From positions 954,772 through 1,018,771 of the forward strand of contig NZ_GG703818.1 in the NCBI RefSeq assembly GCF_000156395.1: a stretch of DNA of 64,000 nt, written 5' to 3'. The first letter of the stretch is position 1. Each line of letters starts with the position of its first letter. Positions 27,416 to 38,118 of the stretch are shown one piece after another. Made by a program: the position numbers and the translations under genes. The notes under the pieces were generated by a model. It was not told the DNA's origin. It did no database searches and saw only the letters and a program-made list of their open reading frames with translations. The stretch is from Providencia rustigianii DSM 4541. GTDB taxonomy: Bacteria > Pseudomonadota > Gammaproteobacteria > Enterobacterales > Enterobacteriaceae.

Positions 27416-27433
27416 TGTATCAGATCTGAGACA
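27416..27433. promoter_or_regulatory. GlrR-type activator site 3 upstream of glmZ
   Basis: TGTA-N10-GACA, one mismatch to the consensus and with symmetric inner bases (TCAGATCTGA). About 260 bp upstream of the GlmZ start. Confidence 0.65.
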
Positions 27434-27614
27434 ATATTTTTTTCATATATAAATCAATATATTATCCATACACATGAATAGTAATGATTCTTGTTAAACT
27501 GTAATCCATTGGGGTCACTGTAGACATGAAAAAAAATCAAATAATAAATAAAAAGGGATAAATAAAAAGCTAGAAGGGAAAAGAAGAAGGAAAATTTTTG
27601 GCGTATAAAACAAA

Positions 27615-27638
27615 AACCCCGCTCAATTGAGCGGGGTT
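27615..27638 (-). terminator. Terminator of the Arg-His-Leu-Pro tRNA operon
   Basis: AACCCCGCTC / GAGCGGGGTT stem (10 bp), AATT loop, then TTTTTG on the minus strand, directly after tRNA-Pro. Confidence 0.92.
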
Positions 27639-27646
27639 CTCTAAAT

Positions 27647-27723
27647 TGGTCGGCGAGAGAGGATTCGAACCTCCGACCCACTGGTCCCAAACCAGTTGCG
27701 CTACCAAGCTGCGCTACTCGCCG
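27647..27723 (-). tRNA. proM: tRNA-Pro (TGG anticodon)
   Basis: 77 nt including encoded CCA. Acceptor CGGCGAG pairs with the 3' CTCGCCG; anticodon stem-loop CTGGTTTGGGACCAG gives TGG. Last gene of the four-tRNA operon in the order argX-hisR-leuT-proM, as in E. coli. Confidence 0.97.
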
Positions 27724-27765
27724 AAATTTTACTGCGCTAGGCAGTGACTCCATACATTCTTTTCG

Positions 27766-27851
27766 TGGTGCGAAAGGGGGGACTTGAACCCCCACGTCCA
27801 TAGGACACTAACACCTGAAGCTAGCGCGTCTACCAATTCCGCCACCCTCGC
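27766..27851 (-). tRNA. leuT: tRNA-Leu (CAG anticodon)
   Basis: 86 nt with encoded CCA and a long variable arm (TGTCCTATGGACG), a class II tRNA. Anticodon loop TTCAGGT gives CAG. One nucleotide shorter than the E. coli tRNA-Leu1 in the variable arm loop. Confidence 0.97.
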
Positions 27852-27867
27852 AATATCACAAAAAAAA

Positions 27868-27944
27868 TGGGGTGGCTAATGGGACTCGAACCCACGACAA
27901 CTGGAATCACAATCCAGGGCTCTACCAACTGAGCTATAGCCACC
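27868..27944 (-). tRNA. hisR: tRNA-His (GTG anticodon)
   Basis: 77 nt with encoded CCA, the extra G-1 (GGTGGCTATAG) and C73 discriminator typical of tRNA-His. Anticodon GTG in GGATTGTGATTCC. Confidence 0.97.
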
Positions 27945-28022
27945 ATAACTTCACTTATTTCAAAGCGTTGTCATAGTACAACATGCAACTTCATTTTGCC
28001 ACCGTAGCTTGTCACCATTTGA

Positions 28023-28099
<77 letters not shown>

Positions 28100-28120
28100 T
28101 TAACGCCGTTGCGGGAGAGG

Positions 28121-28149
28121 ATAGTACGGATTTATCCTCCTGCTGTCTA
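28121..28149 (-). promoter_or_regulatory. Promoter of the argX tRNA operon
   Basis: Minus strand TAGACA (28149-28144), exact 17-bp spacer, TACTAT (28126-28121), then a GC-rich discriminator CCTCTCCC, typical of stringently controlled stable-RNA promoters. Confidence 0.8.
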
Positions 28150-28261
28150 GTCCTTTTTGCAATAAAAATATCGATTGCTTGCCTTTTATTCATTTTGTCG
28201 AGAAAGAGAGCATTTTTTCTCTCTTCCCCTCCAAATAACCCATTTTTGTGAATAAAATGTT

Positions 28262-29641
28262 TTACGACTGCTGACTATTTGTTCGATTTAAAAACCGAAT
28301 TAAAAAATACAGCACCGAAACCGTTAATAAAAAGATAGCGCCCACAATTAGCGATAAACGAGTTTCTGGATTAATTGCCATTCCGACTAATACACAGCCT
28401 AAAAATAGCAATGTCGCATAGTTAACCCATGGGAATAGAATCGATTTAAAGGTATGCCCCGCCATGTGCTGTTGGTTTTGTTTACGAAAACGTAGCTGGC
28501 TGGTCAGTATGACCAACCAAGGAACCATTCCTGGCAACACACTGGCACTATACACATACACAAACACTTTCTCTGGATTCGGAATCAGGTAATTCAAACT
28601 AGAGCCTGCAACCAAACATAAGATGGTGAAACCGACACAGCGGGCAGGAACCCCACTTTTCGTCAATTTCAGCAGCGAACTCGGTAACTGCTTATTCTGA
28701 GCCAACGCATACAGCATTCTCCCACCGCTATACATGCCGCTATTACAGCCCGAAAGTGCCGCAGTCAGCACTACAAAGTTAATCACCGCTGCCGCAGAGA
28801 CAATCCCCACCTTAGCAAACGTCATCACAAATGGGCTACCTTGCTGCCCGACTTCTGTCCACGGAAACAAAGTCACCACAATAAAAATTGCGCCGACATA
28901 AAAAATCAAAATACGCCACAGAATATTATTGATGGCTTTTTTCAATGTGACTTGCGGATTTTTAGCTTCACCCGCAGTAATCCCCACCAGCTCGACACCT
29001 TGATACGACGCCACCACAATACACAGCGCAAACAAGAAACCTTGCCACCCCCCAGCGAAGAAACCGCCATGTTCTGTAAGGTTGCCTAAGCCAATCGGCT
29101 GAAAATTATTACCCAGACCAAAGAAAATCAACCCAAGCCCAATCAGTATCATCACCACGATGGTCGTCACTTTGATCATGGCAAACCAAAATTCCAGCTC
29201 CCCATAGAGCCTAACCGCTGCTAAATTAGCTAAAGCCACTAATACGACGGCGACCATGGCAAATATCCATTGAGGGACATCAGGGAACCAATATTTGGCG
29301 TATTCCCCTATCGCGGTGATCTCTGAGATACCCACAGCCACCCACATAAACCAGTAGCCCCAAGCCGTTAAGCAACCCCAAAATGGACTTAAATATTTAT
29401 ACCCAAATGAAGCAAATGAGCCAGTGACGGGCTCAAGAAACAACATTTCCCCCATCGAACGCATAATAAAAAAGACAAATAGCCCAGCAATAATATAGGC
29501 TAACAAAACCGATGGGCCAGCCCATTTCAACGTACTTGCAGAGCCCATAAACAGCCCTACACCAATCGTTCCACCAAGTGCAATTAACTCAATATGACGA
29601 GCCTCAAGCCCCCGTTGCAAGCCTTGCTGCGGCTTCTCCAT
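28262..29641 (-). CDS. yifK: APC-family amino acid transporter YifK (threonine/serine permease ThrP)
   Basis: A 459-aa permease with 12 predicted helices, nearly collinear with E. coli YifK/ThrP ([20 protein letters not shown], then [20 protein letters not shown]). In E. coli it imports threonine and serine. ATG 29641 (MEKPQQGL) has AGGGGAA upstream; an ATG at 29656 would add five residues. It sits between wecG and argX as in E. coli, and a terminator separates it from wecG, so it has its own promoter in the 29642-29815 gap. Confidence 0.93.
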   Translation of the reverse strand: MEKPQQGLQRGLEARHIELIALGGTIGVGLFMGSASTLKWAGPSVLLAYIIAGLFVFFIMRSMGEMLFLEPVTGSFASFGYKYLSPFWGCLTAWGYWFMWVAVGISEITAIGEYAKYWFPDVPQWIFAMVAVVLVALANLAAVRLYGELEFWFAMIKVTTIVVMILIGLGLIFFGLGNNFQPIGLGNLTEHGGFFAGGWQGFLFALCIVVASYQGVELVGITAGEAKNPQVTLKKAINNILWRILIFYVGAIFIVVTLFPWTEVGQQGSPFVMTFAKVGIVSAAAVINFVVLTAALSGCNSGMYSGGRMLYALAQNKQLPSSLLKLTKSGVPARCVGFTILCLVAGSSLNYLIPNPEKVFVYVYSASVLPGMVPWLVILTSQLRFRKQNQQHMAGHTFKSILFPWVNYATLLFLGCVLVGMAINPETRLSLIVGAIFLLTVSVLYFLIRFLNRTNSQQS

Positions 29642-29815
29642 AAATTCCCCTGTCATTAATAGTGATTCAATATCCGTAGCTTTAATGGCAATTGCCTTAT
29701 TAGAAATCGCTACTTACAATCGAAAATGTCATAAAAACACATGATCGCCCCAAGATACCGTGAGATCTCTTAGGCTGCATCTATTTTTGAAGGATTATAG
29801 AAATATTTGAAAAAA

Positions 29816-29839
29816 GAGACCAGCAATTACGCCAGTCTC
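29816..29839 (-). terminator. Terminator at the end of the wec cluster
   Basis: GAGACTGGC / GCTGGTCTC stem with two internal mismatches, then six T on the minus strand, about 40 bp after the wecG stop. Confidence 0.7.
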
Positions 29840-29879
29840 ATTTATTGGAGGGCTAGTACAGCTTACCGCCAGAAGGTTT

Positions 29880-30617
29880 TTATAGCTTACCGCCATAGTA
29901 ATAGCCCAAGAATTTGAGCAATTTAAACTGGCGTTTAATTCGGGTTGGTTGGGATAGAAGACGATACAGCCACTCTAGCCCTAAATTTTGCCATACCTTT
30001 GGTGCTCGCTTAACATGCCCAGTAAAGACATCGTAAGTCCCGCCGACGCCCATATATAAGGCGTCTGGATGTACTTTGCGACAATCACGCATAAAGATTT
30101 CTTGCTTAGGCGATCCCATGGCAACCGTGACAATTTTTGCGCCACTCCCACGGATACGTTCAAATAATGCATCCCGATCTTCCGCAGTGAAATAGCCATC
30201 TTGGGAACCCACAATATTCACATTCCACTGAGAACGTAATTTACTGGTTGTTTGTTCCAAAATATCCGGTTTACCACCCACTAAAAAAACGGGCGTGCCC
30301 TCTTTTCCTGCGCGCTCCATTAAGCCTTCCCATAGGTCAGCTCCAGCAACACGAGAGACTTCTGCTTGCGGGTATTTACGGCGAATAGCCCGTACAATGC
30401 TGATCCCATCTGCATACAGATATTCAGCCTGACCCAATAAGGTATTCAAAGCGGAATCTTGTTCAGCAATCATCACTTTTTCAGCGTTGATCGCCACTAA
30501 TGTACCGGTCTTGGTCTCACCGCCAGCAAACAGATAATCTAAAAAATGGGCCATGTTTTTGAAGCCCCAAATATTATGACCTCTGATGCTATATTGAGGA
30601 ATTGATGACTGTTCCAT
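29880..30617 (-). CDS. wecG: UDP-ManNAcA transferase WecG (ECA lipid II synthase)
   Basis: WecG adds N-acetyl-mannosaminuronic acid to GlcNAc-PP-undecaprenol, giving ECA lipid II. The 245-aa protein is a GT26 (WecG/TagA/CpsF) family member: [42 protein letters not shown] and [14 protein letters not shown]. Membrane association is peripheral. Last gene of the wec cluster, 9 bp after wzyE. Its end YYYGGKL is followed, after the TAA stop, by an in-frame second GGC-GGT-AAG-CTG copy (GGKL), suggesting a small tail duplication. Confidence 0.95.
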   Translation of the reverse strand: MEQSSIPQYSIRGHNIWGFKNMAHFLDYLFAGGETKTGTLVAINAEKVMIAEQDSALNTLLGQAEYLYADGISIVRAIRRKYPQAEVSRVAGADLWEGLMERAGKEGTPVFLVGGKPDILEQTTSKLRSQWNVNIVGSQDGYFTAEDRDALFERIRGSGAKIVTVAMGSPKQEIFMRDCRKVHPDALYMGVGGTYDVFTGHVKRAPKVWQNLGLEWLYRLLSQPTRIKRQFKLLKFLGYYYGGKL

Positions 30618-30626
30618 GCTGCTCCT

Positions 30627-31994
30627 TTAACGGCTTTCCCGTTGCCCACTTCGTAGATAAGAAGAGGCTTTAATACGAATAAGACCCGCACTTTCAAATA
30701 ACCAGTACAGTAATTTTGCTAATACCAGACAGAGTCCGAATACTAAACAGAAAAAGACCACTCGCGACACAAAGGAATCGACACCTTCGCGCGCTAAAAC
30801 AATCATATTGAAAATCGCACCAAAGCAAAATGCCTGCATAATCGCTGCTTTATAACGATTTGGCTCTTTCAAACTCATGCCATAAATCCAGTCAAACCAC
30901 TTGATAATCAGCCCAACCACAATGGCGCCGAGAGGAATAAATAACAATCCGCCCATCACGACCAATGACCCAATTAAAGTGGGCGAAATAGCTAAGCCTG
31001 AGTGATTATTCAGAACTTCCCACGTAAAGTAGTTCGCTGAGTTCAGCACGGTATCAGGACGTTCTGGCCATACCCATGATGGAATAAATACATAGAAATC
31101 CCGAACAATGGGCGCTAAACCTTGGAATTCCATCTGGTCATAATAACTGAGTAATAACGCTAAGTTTTCCCACGGTGAGAACGTATCGCGAGTTAGGTAA
31201 AGGAAGGTGTAAAATGCCTCCGCCCCGCTCACATCCAGCCCATAACGTTTTAGGGCTAACCAGAACATGCCCACAATACTTGCAACCCCCGCAGCCGCCA
31301 GCATCCATAACGTAATCCAGCCTCTCACAATTCCAATAAACAGGAACAAGGCAAATGCCAGAATGATGTTAGCGCGCGTTCCACCCACAATCACATAGGT
31401 TAAGAAGCCAAATGCTACCGTACTGATCAGGAAGAAAAACCAGCGTTTTTGCGTCGGATTTAAGAAATAAACGATCAACATGGCAGGGATAAAAAAGTAG
31501 AAAAAGCGTTTTAGTGCAACACCAGAAACCTGACTAGAAAATATCTGACTGTAAGACTTCAGCTTAAATAGCAAGAAGCCATTTTCCATGAAGAAAATGC
31601 CGACCGTGACAACCGCGACCGAGATTAATAATAGGCAGGTTAAGTTGGTTTCAACTTTATTCATGCTAAATAGCGCACGCCGCTGGGTATCTACCTGTTT
31701 TGTTAGCCTTGTTTTGTATGCCACATAATAAATTGCATAAAAACTCGTCGACGCTAACATCGCATACATTAAATAATCAGCGGAAACCACTGCAACATCA
31801 AACTGGAACACTAAGGCGCAAGTTAACGGAAAACCGAAGTAAAACGTCAACAAATACAACATTGAGAAGAAAATATTAAAGTTAAAACGCACGCGTAAAA
31901 ATTCTTTATACAGCAGCGTGCCAATAAAAATAATTGATATCAGGTAAATCAGCGCTAAGCCACCTAATTCTAAAAGTGTCATGCTCGATGTCAT
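30627..31994 (-). CDS. wzyE: ECA polymerase WzyE
   Basis: A 455-aa polytopic inner-membrane protein with about 11-12 helices. It polymerises ECA trisaccharide repeats on undecaprenyl diphosphate in the periplasm, with WzzE setting chain length. Characteristic segments are [21 protein letters not shown] [23 protein letters not shown] without the first residues, and the loop [23 protein letters not shown] [18 protein letters not shown]. It overlaps wecF by 4 nt upstream and precedes wecG. Confidence 0.94.
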   Translation of the reverse strand: MTSSMTLLELGGLALIYLISIIFIGTLLYKEFLRVRFNFNIFFSMLYLLTFYFGFPLTCALVFQFDVAVVSADYLMYAMLASTSFYAIYYVAYKTRLTKQVDTQRRALFSMNKVETNLTCLLLISVAVVTVGIFFMENGFLLFKLKSYSQIFSSQVSGVALKRFFYFFIPAMLIVYFLNPTQKRWFFFLISTVAFGFLTYVIVGGTRANIILAFALFLFIGIVRGWITLWMLAAAGVASIVGMFWLALKRYGLDVSGAEAFYTFLYLTRDTFSPWENLALLLSYYDQMEFQGLAPIVRDFYVFIPSWVWPERPDTVLNSANYFTWEVLNNHSGLAISPTLIGSLVVMGGLLFIPLGAIVVGLIIKWFDWIYGMSLKEPNRYKAAIMQAFCFGAIFNMIVLAREGVDSFVSRVVFFCLVFGLCLVLAKLLYWLFESAGLIRIKASSYLRSGQRESR

Positions 31995-33073
31995 GCTCGC
32001 TCCTCCGCAACGCTGAGGATCTGTTTCCAGCCTTCAGTAAAGTTAGGAGCAAAAAATTCAATCTGTTGTTTATCCAACATGTTCATTTGGCGCTGGGCTT
32101 CCGATACCAAAGGCAGAGTCAGTTCATCACCATAGAAAAAGACCGGAACATTCTGGGCAGTAAGGTCTTGCCAGAAAGTATTTTGTCGGCTGATAACAAA
32201 TGGAATACCGAATTGAATCAGTAAACACACCGTTCCCACCCCTTGTTGGCGATTAAAAATGAAATAGCCGAGGTCACAGGTTTTCAGCAAATTCAAATAA
32301 TCGCTAAATTCCATACGTTGCTTCAAGATCTCAACCTGTCCCGCTGCAAACTGGCTGTTTGCTGCCTGCTCCACTTGATCCATATAACTTTGATTGTTTG
32401 CAGGGTATCCCATTGGGACGATAATCTTAACCTGACCCCCAAACTGCTGTTTAATCGCGCCCAGTGCCTCTATATGACGATTTGAACGATCACCTGAGTT
32501 ACCGAGAAGAATGGTGAGTTGCTCATCTTCTCTAGGCTCACGCTCGCTTACCGTCAATGTAGGATCCATTCTGGTTGGAAAATAGAGTACAGATGCAGGC
32601 ACATTGGGGTTGAACTGGTGGAAATAGCACAAATCTCCCCGCGTAGCACAGACATGCCCCACCTTTTTCTGCGCTAAACGACGCAGAATATAAAACAGTT
32701 TAAATTTCAGAGAGCTCGATTCTTCATACAGGTCTGCCCCCCAAATATGCCACCAAAATTGGTGAGATTTTATTTGGCCAAACAATAATGCAAGCCAGAT
32801 TGGGGCGTTAAATTGTCCATGGAAGAAAAAACGTGCACGGCGATCCGCTTTCGCACGACGGATCACCTCATTTGCGATTGTTTTTTTGCTATTAAAAACT
32901 TCAATTTCCAGCTCAGGATAAGCATCAGCAAGCTGCGCATCTTGGCTAACCACCATAAAATGCGGTTTTTGTGACGGTGCTGTTTCTTGGCAAATAACGC
33001 GATTAAAAAACGTTAAAACCGTCTGATTATGATGTGGGAGATCAGATCCCAGTACATGTATTAAGGTTGTCAT
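31991..33073 (-). CDS. wecF: TDP-Fuc4NAc:lipid II transferase WecF
   Basis: A 360-aa GT56 glycosyltransferase that adds 4-acetamido-4,6-dideoxygalactose to ECA lipid II, finishing the trisaccharide. The N-terminus [20 protein letters not shown] and the blocks [19 protein letters not shown] [20 protein letters not shown] and [13 protein letters not shown] match E. coli RffT. It is peripheral on the cytoplasmic face. It overlaps wzxE and wzyE by 4 nt each, an ATGA-type coupling. Confidence 0.94.
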   Translation of the reverse strand: MTTLIHVLGSDLPHHNQTVLTFFNRVICQETAPSQKPHFMVVSQDAQLADAYPELEIEVFNSKKTIANEVIRRAKADRRARFFFHGQFNAPIWLALLFGQIKSHQFWWHIWGADLYEESSSLKFKLFYILRRLAQKKVGHVCATRGDLCYFHQFNPNVPASVLYFPTRMDPTLTVSEREPREDEQLTILLGNSGDRSNRHIEALGAIKQQFGGQVKIIVPMGYPANNQSYMDQVEQAANSQFAAGQVEILKQRMEFSDYLNLLKTCDLGYFIFNRQQGVGTVCLLIQFGIPFVISRQNTFWQDLTAQNVPVFFYGDELTLPLVSEAQRQMNMLDKQQIEFFAPNFTEGWKQILSVAEERA

Positions 33074-34320
33074 GCTCGCCTACGGTAGATCAAAAATACG
33101 CAACAACAGAGAGTAAAATATACGATATATGTCGCCATATAGGCTTGTGTGGCTCCGACTGCGCCATGTTCAGGAATAAGCCAATGAGCAAAGCCCGTTA
33201 ATAACACAAATTGACTGATTTCCGTTAGAACATAAAAACGTAGTGCGGCTTTTGCAATGACTAAATAGCCAAATACGTAAGCGCCCACTTTCAATACATC
33301 ACCCACCAGCTGCCAAGCAAACAGGTTTCTCATCCCAGTAAATTCTTCAGAAAATAGTAACCAAATAGCAAAGTCTCGTAGCAACCAAACCGTGAAACTC
33401 ACCGCGGCAACTACAGGTAAAACAAATTTCAGTGCTTTAATGATCTCTGCGGAGATTTCACTCTTATGCTGTAAACGGGATAATGTTGGCAACAAATACA
33501 CTGAAAATGTTGCCGTAATAAACTGTAAATAGGCATCTGAAATTGTCGTCACACCCGTCCACAAACCGACTTCATCCCAACTGTATTTTTGGGCGAGCAA
33601 GTTACGCATCATGATATAAGCAACAGGCAAGGTCACCGCCGTTAACATCGCCATGATCGTGAATTTGCCTAAATTGCTGGCAATCGCTTTGTCCCATGCA
33701 GGTTTTAGCGATGACAACGCAAATTGTTTGCGCTTAAATACCATTCCAGCTGCAGGAAGTACCACTAATGCAGGGACCAGAGCCAGACCCGCTAATGCCC
33801 CTTCATAGCCACCCACTCGATAGCATAAATAATAGGCGACAACGCCAATTATGCTACCAAAAATGATAGCTAAGGCATTGCCTGGTGCATCTCGATAACC
33901 TTTGAGAATTGCCAAAAAATAGTTCGCATACGCGATACCCATTTGAATCAAGGCAACCATGCGGATCACTGAACTGTATTGCGCAGTATCAAATAACGCA
34001 GCACTTATTGGTGCACTGCATAGTAAAAAGATAATAGCTAATAGTGTCGAAAACCCGAGGATAATCGTCGAAGAGGTACCAAGCACTGCACGTAATTTTT
34101 GCGGATCTTGGTGATGTTCTGCCACATATTTAGTGACACCATTAAAGATCCCTGCGCCAGAGAGCACCCCTAGCACAGTAATTAATTGGCGGAAGTTACC
34201 CGCTAGTCCCACACCGCTGGGACCAAAAGAGACTGCAAATAATTTAACAATTAACAGGCCCACCCCGATTTTTATCAGGGTAGACCCAGCAGTCCAAACC
34301 GATGCTTTAGCTAATGACAT
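33070..34320 (-). CDS. wzxE: ECA lipid III flippase WzxE
   Basis: A 416-aa MOP-superfamily flippase with 12 predicted helices. It moves ECA lipid III across the inner membrane. The N-terminal [19 protein letters not shown] and [19 protein letters not shown] are typical of WzxE. The stop overlaps wecF; the start shares one base with the wecE stop, so the three genes are tightly coupled. Confidence 0.95.
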   Translation of the reverse strand: MSLAKASVWTAGSTLIKIGVGLLIVKLFAVSFGPSGVGLAGNFRQLITVLGVLSGAGIFNGVTKYVAEHHQDPQKLRAVLGTSSTIILGFSTLLAIIFLLCSAPISAALFDTAQYSSVIRMVALIQMGIAYANYFLAILKGYRDAPGNALAIIFGSIIGVVAYYLCYRVGGYEGALAGLALVPALVVLPAAGMVFKRKQFALSSLKPAWDKAIASNLGKFTIMAMLTAVTLPVAYIMMRNLLAQKYSWDEVGLWTGVTTISDAYLQFITATFSVYLLPTLSRLQHKSEISAEIIKALKFVLPVVAAVSFTVWLLRDFAIWLLFSEEFTGMRNLFAWQLVGDVLKVGAYVFGYLVIAKAALRFYVLTEISQFVLLTGFAHWLIPEHGAVGATQAYMATYIVYFTLCCCVFLIYRRRA

Positions 34321-35450
34321 TAGGCAAAGAACGCTTTGATTTTCTCGATAACACTTTGTTGTTCGTCATCCGTCATGTTGTAGAACATCGGTAAACGAAC
34401 CAAACGGTCACTTTCAACTGTCGTGTATTTATCTTCACCGTGGAAATAACCAAATTCCATACCCGCAGGGCTGGTATGCAGTGGTACATAATGGAAAACC
34501 GTCAGAATGCCATGAGCTTTCATATAGTCATTAAATGCTGTGCGTTCTTCTACATTTTTGAGTTTGATATAGAACATATGCGCATTATGTTTTAACCCTT
34601 CAGGCACGGTTGCTAACACTAAACGTTTCGCAGCGACTAATGGCTGTAATGCTTGATAATAGCGATCCCACAACAGTAAACGGCGATCGTTAATTTTGTC
34701 AGCCTGTTCTAGCTGAGCCCACAAATACGCGGCTTGTAAGTCAGATAACAGATAGCTTGAACCAATGTCGCGCCATGTGTATTTATCTACTTGCCCACGG
34801 AAAAATTGACTACGGTTAGTACCTTTTTCTCGGATCACTTCTGCACGGTTAATCAATGATTTGTCATTAATTAATGTCGCTCCACCTTCGCCACCAGAAG
34901 AGTAGTTTTTGGTTTCGTGGAAGCTATAGCATCCGATATGCCCAATCGTTCCAAGCGCTTTGCCCTTGTAAGTCGACATCACACCTTGTGCAGCATCTTC
35001 AATTACAAATAAATTGTGTTTTTTCGCGATCGCCATGATGGTGTCCATTTCGCAAGCTACGCCAGCATAATGAACAGGTACAATGGCACGAGTGCGATCT
35101 GTAATTGCCGATTCAATTTTAGTTTCATCGATGTTCATGGTATCTGGGCGGATATCCACGAAGACAATTTTTGCGCCACGTAAAACAAATGCGTTTGATG
35201 TAGAAACGAAGGTAAAGCTTGGCATGATGACTTCATCACCCGGCTTGATATCAATCAGAATAGCAGCCATTTCTAACGAAGCGGTACAAGACGGCGTTAA
35301 CTGAACTTTCGGGCAGTTAAAACGTTTCTCCATCCACTCTTCACAAAGTTTTGTGAAACCACCATCCCCGCAAAGTTTGCCACTTGCCATGGCTTGTTTC
35401 ATATACTCAACTTCAGTACCTACAACGGGTGGTTTATTAAATGGAATCAT
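34320..35450 (-). CDS. wecE: dTDP-4-amino-4,6-dideoxygalactose transaminase WecE
   Basis: A 376-aa PLP aminotransferase (DegT/DnrJ/EryC1 family) making TDP-Fuc4N from the 4-keto sugar and glutamate. The PLP lysine is in SFHETKNYSSGGEGG; the cofactor-binding Asp is in VIEDAAQ. ATG 35450 ([11 protein letters not shown]) has AGGGGA upstream and gives exactly the E. coli length; the frame opens 15 codons earlier but without a good start. It overlaps the wecD end by 14 nt. Confidence 0.96.
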   Translation of the reverse strand: MIPFNKPPVVGTEVEYMKQAMASGKLCGDGGFTKLCEEWMEKRFNCPKVQLTPSCTASLEMAAILIDIKPGDEVIMPSFTFVSTSNAFVLRGAKIVFVDIRPDTMNIDETKIESAITDRTRAIVPVHYAGVACEMDTIMAIAKKHNLFVIEDAAQGVMSTYKGKALGTIGHIGCYSFHETKNYSSGGEGGATLINDKSLINRAEVIREKGTNRSQFFRGQVDKYTWRDIGSSYLLSDLQAAYLWAQLEQADKINDRRLLLWDRYYQALQPLVAAKRLVLATVPEGLKHNAHMFYIKLKNVEERTAFNDYMKAHGILTVFHYVPLHTSPAGMEFGYFHGEDKYTTVESDRLVRLPMFYNMTDDEQQSVIEKIKAFFA

Positions 35451-36177
35451 GTTGTCCCCTGTATAACCAATATGCTGTGCTGGCAATCGCCGCACCGCTA
35501 CGTGAATAAAGATTTAATGCCGCAACATTACTCATTTGAGTGGCAACATTTAACTGTCTTTTTTGGTGTTGCACACACCACTGATAAGCCGCTGACATTA
35601 ACTTTCGACCAATACCGCGCCCTTGTGCATTTGGCATTGATGCCAACAGCCCGACTCTTGCAGTATCTGCATCAAGGCTGCGTAGGCTAACAAAACCTAA
35701 AATTGCACCCGCACTATCTTTAACCAGTAAACAGGTATGGTCGAATGTGCCTAAAACGGCTTTTTCAATCCATAATCCATAAAACCGGCCGCTATCACCT
35801 TCATGATACCAAGGCGTTCTAAAACGGCTGTTGCTAAACACTGACTCCGCTGTTGTGCGCAGTTGAACAATGTCGCTGACTTGTGCAGCAACGACATGAT
35901 CCGTCTCGGCCAATGCCGTATTTAGATAAGCATTTTCTGTGCCAATCGTTAAAGCAAAGTCAATTTCACCCTCGACAAAGCTGAATCCCATTCCCGCTAA
36001 ATCATCAATTAATGCAGTTTCAGATGCAGAAACTTTTGCCTGCACAATGTCATACTTATCCATTTGATAAGCGAGGATGGTTTCGGCATCAGTCTGCGTA
36101 AAATTCAGCTTTGCCGTTGAGTGTCTGAAAAAATCAGACTCCCAATCGAGTGGCTCAATACTGGCGCGGACGGACAC
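35437..36177 (-). CDS. wecD: dTDP-fucosamine acetyltransferase WecD
   Basis: A 246-aa GNAT acetyltransferase that acetylates TDP-Fuc4N with acetyl-CoA. The C-terminal half carries the GNAT acetyl-CoA loop ([20 protein letters not shown], about 177-196) and the ending [19 protein letters not shown]. coli WecD ends near the same LYR. The start is GTG ([12 protein letters not shown]), with AGAGG about 9 nt upstream. It overlaps rffH and wecE. Confidence 0.93.
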   Translation of the reverse strand: MSVRASIEPLDWESDFFRHSTAKLNFTQTDAETILAYQMDKYDIVQAKVSASETALIDDLAGMGFSFVEGEIDFALTIGTENAYLNTALAETDHVVAAQVSDIVQLRTTAESVFSNSRFRTPWYHEGDSGRFYGLWIEKAVLGTFDHTCLLVKDSAGAILGFVSLRSLDADTARVGLLASMPNAQGRGIGRKLMSAAYQWCVQHQKRQLNVATQMSNVAALNLYSRSGAAIASTAYWLYRGQHDSI

Positions 36178-37036
36178 GGAGTAAATCCTCTAAGTATTTG
36201 CCATAGCCTGTTTTATTCAGTTTAGCTGCCGCTTCTTTCACTTGTTCATCGCTCAACCAGCCATTGCGCCATGCAATTTCTTCTAAGCATGCCACTTTGA
36301 AGCCTTGACGTTTTTCCACAGTTTGCACAAATGTACCGGCTTCAATCAGGCTGTCGTGAGTCCCAGTATCTAACCAAGCAAAGCCACGGCCCAATAGCTC
36401 AACATTTAGCTCGCCGCGCTCTAAATACATTTGGTTGATAGAGGTAATTTCCAGTTCACCACGTTCTGATGGCTTGACTTGCTTTGCAAAATCAACCACT
36501 TGGTTATCGTAGAAATATAATCCCGTTACCGCCCAATTAGATTTTGGCTGTTTGGGTTTCTCTTCAATAGACAGTGCTTTAAAATCGTCATCGAACGCCA
36601 CAACACCGAAACGTTCAGGGTCCATAACTTGATAGCCGAACACAGTCGCGCCTTTTTGACGTGCTGCCACAGACATCAGTTTTGGGCTAAATGAATGGCC
36701 AAAGAAGATATTATCGCCGAGCACTAAGCAACAAGCATCACCATTGATAAACTCTTCACCAATAATGAAAGCTTGAGCCAATCCATCTGGGGATGGTTGC
36801 TCGGCATAACTCAGTTCAATACCAAACTCATGACCATCACCCAATAAACGCTTAAACATCGGTAAGTCATCAGGTGTAGAAATCACGAGGATTTCACGGA
36901 TCCCTGCCAGCATGAGTACGGACAGCGGATAATAAATCATTGGCTTATCGTAGATAGGCAGCAGCTGTTTTGAGATGCCGCGAGTGATTGGGTGTAAACG
37001 TGTTCCCGAACCACCAGCCAAAATAATACCTTTCAT
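36155..37036 (-). CDS. rffH: Glucose-1-phosphate thymidylyltransferase RffH (RmlA)
   Basis: A 293-aa nucleotidyltransferase making dTDP-glucose from glucose-1-phosphate and dTTP, first step to TDP-Fuc4NAc. Signature motif [11 protein letters not shown] (8-18), then [29 protein letters not shown] and EEKPKQPKS. The ATG has AGGAGGTCGT upstream. It overlaps wecD by 23 nt and follows rffG by 8 bp. Confidence 0.95.
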   Translation of the reverse strand: MKGIILAGGSGTRLHPITRGISKQLLPIYDKPMIYYPLSVLMLAGIREILVISTPDDLPMFKRLLGDGHEFGIELSYAEQPSPDGLAQAFIIGEEFINGDACCLVLGDNIFFGHSFSPKLMSVAARQKGATVFGYQVMDPERFGVVAFDDDFKALSIEEKPKQPKSNWAVTGLYFYDNQVVDFAKQVKPSERGELEITSINQMYLERGELNVELLGRGFAWLDTGTHDSLIEAGTFVQTVEKRQGFKVACLEEIAWRNGWLSDEQVKEAAAKLNKTGYGKYLEDLLRVRPRQY

Positions 37037-37044
37037 ACGACCTC

Positions 37045-38118
37045 CTAGCGGCCTAAGCCCAAGCGCTCACCGGCATAAGAGCCATCTTGAACACGGCGCC
37101 ACCAAGTTTCATTATTCAAATACCATTGCACGGTTTTACGAATGCCGGATTCAAAAGTTTCTTGTGGTGTCCACCCTAATTCACGCTCAATTTTTGCAGC
37201 ATCAATGGCATAACGCATGTCATGACCCGGTCGGTCTTTCACGTAAGTGATCAAGTCACGATAGTGAGCAACGCCTTGAGGTTTCTGTGGATACAGTTCT
37301 TCCAACAGCTCACAAATCGTTTCAACGACTTCAATATTGCGGCGCTCGTTGTGCCCGCCAATATTATATGTAGAGCCCGGTTGTGCCTGAGTTGCTACTA
37401 AATGCAGGGCACGCGCATGGTCTTCAACAAATAGCCAGTCACGGATCTGCTCACCTTTGCCATACACTGGCAATGGTTTACCCGAAATCGCGTTCAGAAT
37501 AATTAGAGGGATCAGCTTCTCAGGGAAGTGATACGGCCCATAGTTATTCGAGCAGTTAGTGATCATGGTTGGTAAACCATACGTTCTCTGCCATGCACGA
37601 ACTAAGTGGTCGCTAGATGCTTTTGACGCAGAATATGGGCTGCTTGGTGCATACGGTGTCGTTTCAGTAAAGAAACCGTCGGGACCGTCTAAATCGCCAT
37701 ACACTTCATCAGTAGAAATATGGTGGAAACGGAAAGCTAATTTTTTACTTTCATCAAGAGCAGACCAATAGTGGCGAGCAGCCTCTAACAGGGTGTAAGT
37801 GCCCACTATGTTAGTTTCGATAAATTCGGCTGGACCATCAATTGAACGGTCTACATGGCTTTCTGCCGCCAAATGCATGACGACATCGGGTTGATATTCA
37901 GCAAACACACGATCTAGCGCCGCGCGGTCACAAATATTAACGTGTTCAAAAGCATAGCGCTCATTGTTCGCCACTTCAGCGAGTGATTCCAAATTGCCAG
38001 CATAGGTCAAACAATCCACCACAACTGCACTATCATTTGTGTTTTCAATCACATGACGAACAACAGCAGAGCCGATAAAACCGGCTCCACCAGTAATTAA
38101 AATACGTTTCAACGCCAT
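37045..38118 (-). CDS. rffG: dTDP-glucose 4,6-dehydratase RffG (RmlB)
   Basis: A 357-aa short-chain dehydrogenase/reductase converting dTDP-glucose to dTDP-4-keto-6-deoxyglucose. It has the NAD-binding [11 protein letters not shown] near the start, STDEVYGD with the catalytic Thr-Asp-Glu, and [11 protein letters not shown] with the Tyr-x3-Lys. ATG 38118 lies only 1-2 nt from AAAGGAG. A TTG two codons later (38112) has ideal spacing, overlaps the wecC TGA stop (TTGA), and gives MKRILITGG, closer to the E. coli MRKILITGG. The true start may therefore be TTG. Confidence 0.95.
   Translation of the reverse strand: MALKRILITGGAGFIGSAVVRHVIENTNDSAVVVDCLTYAGNLESLAEVANNERYAFEHVNICDRAALDRVFAEYQPDVVMHLAAESHVDRSIDGPAEFIETNIVGTYTLLEAARHYWSALDESKKLAFRFHHISTDEVYGDLDGPDGFFTETTPYAPSSPYSASKASSDHLVRAWQRTYGLPTMITNCSNNYGPYHFPEKLIPLIILNAISGKPLPVYGKGEQIRDWLFVEDHARALHLVATQAQPGSTYNIGGHNERRNIEVVETICELLEELYPQKPQGVAHYRDLITYVKDRPGHDMRYAIDAAKIERELGWTPQETFESGIRKTVQWYLNNETWWRRVQDGSYAGERLGLGR

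Noticed and set aside
27454..27801. 115-codon minus-strand frame over the tRNA cluster
   Set aside because: Translates tRNA-Pro and part of tRNA-Leu; a shadow of RNA genes.
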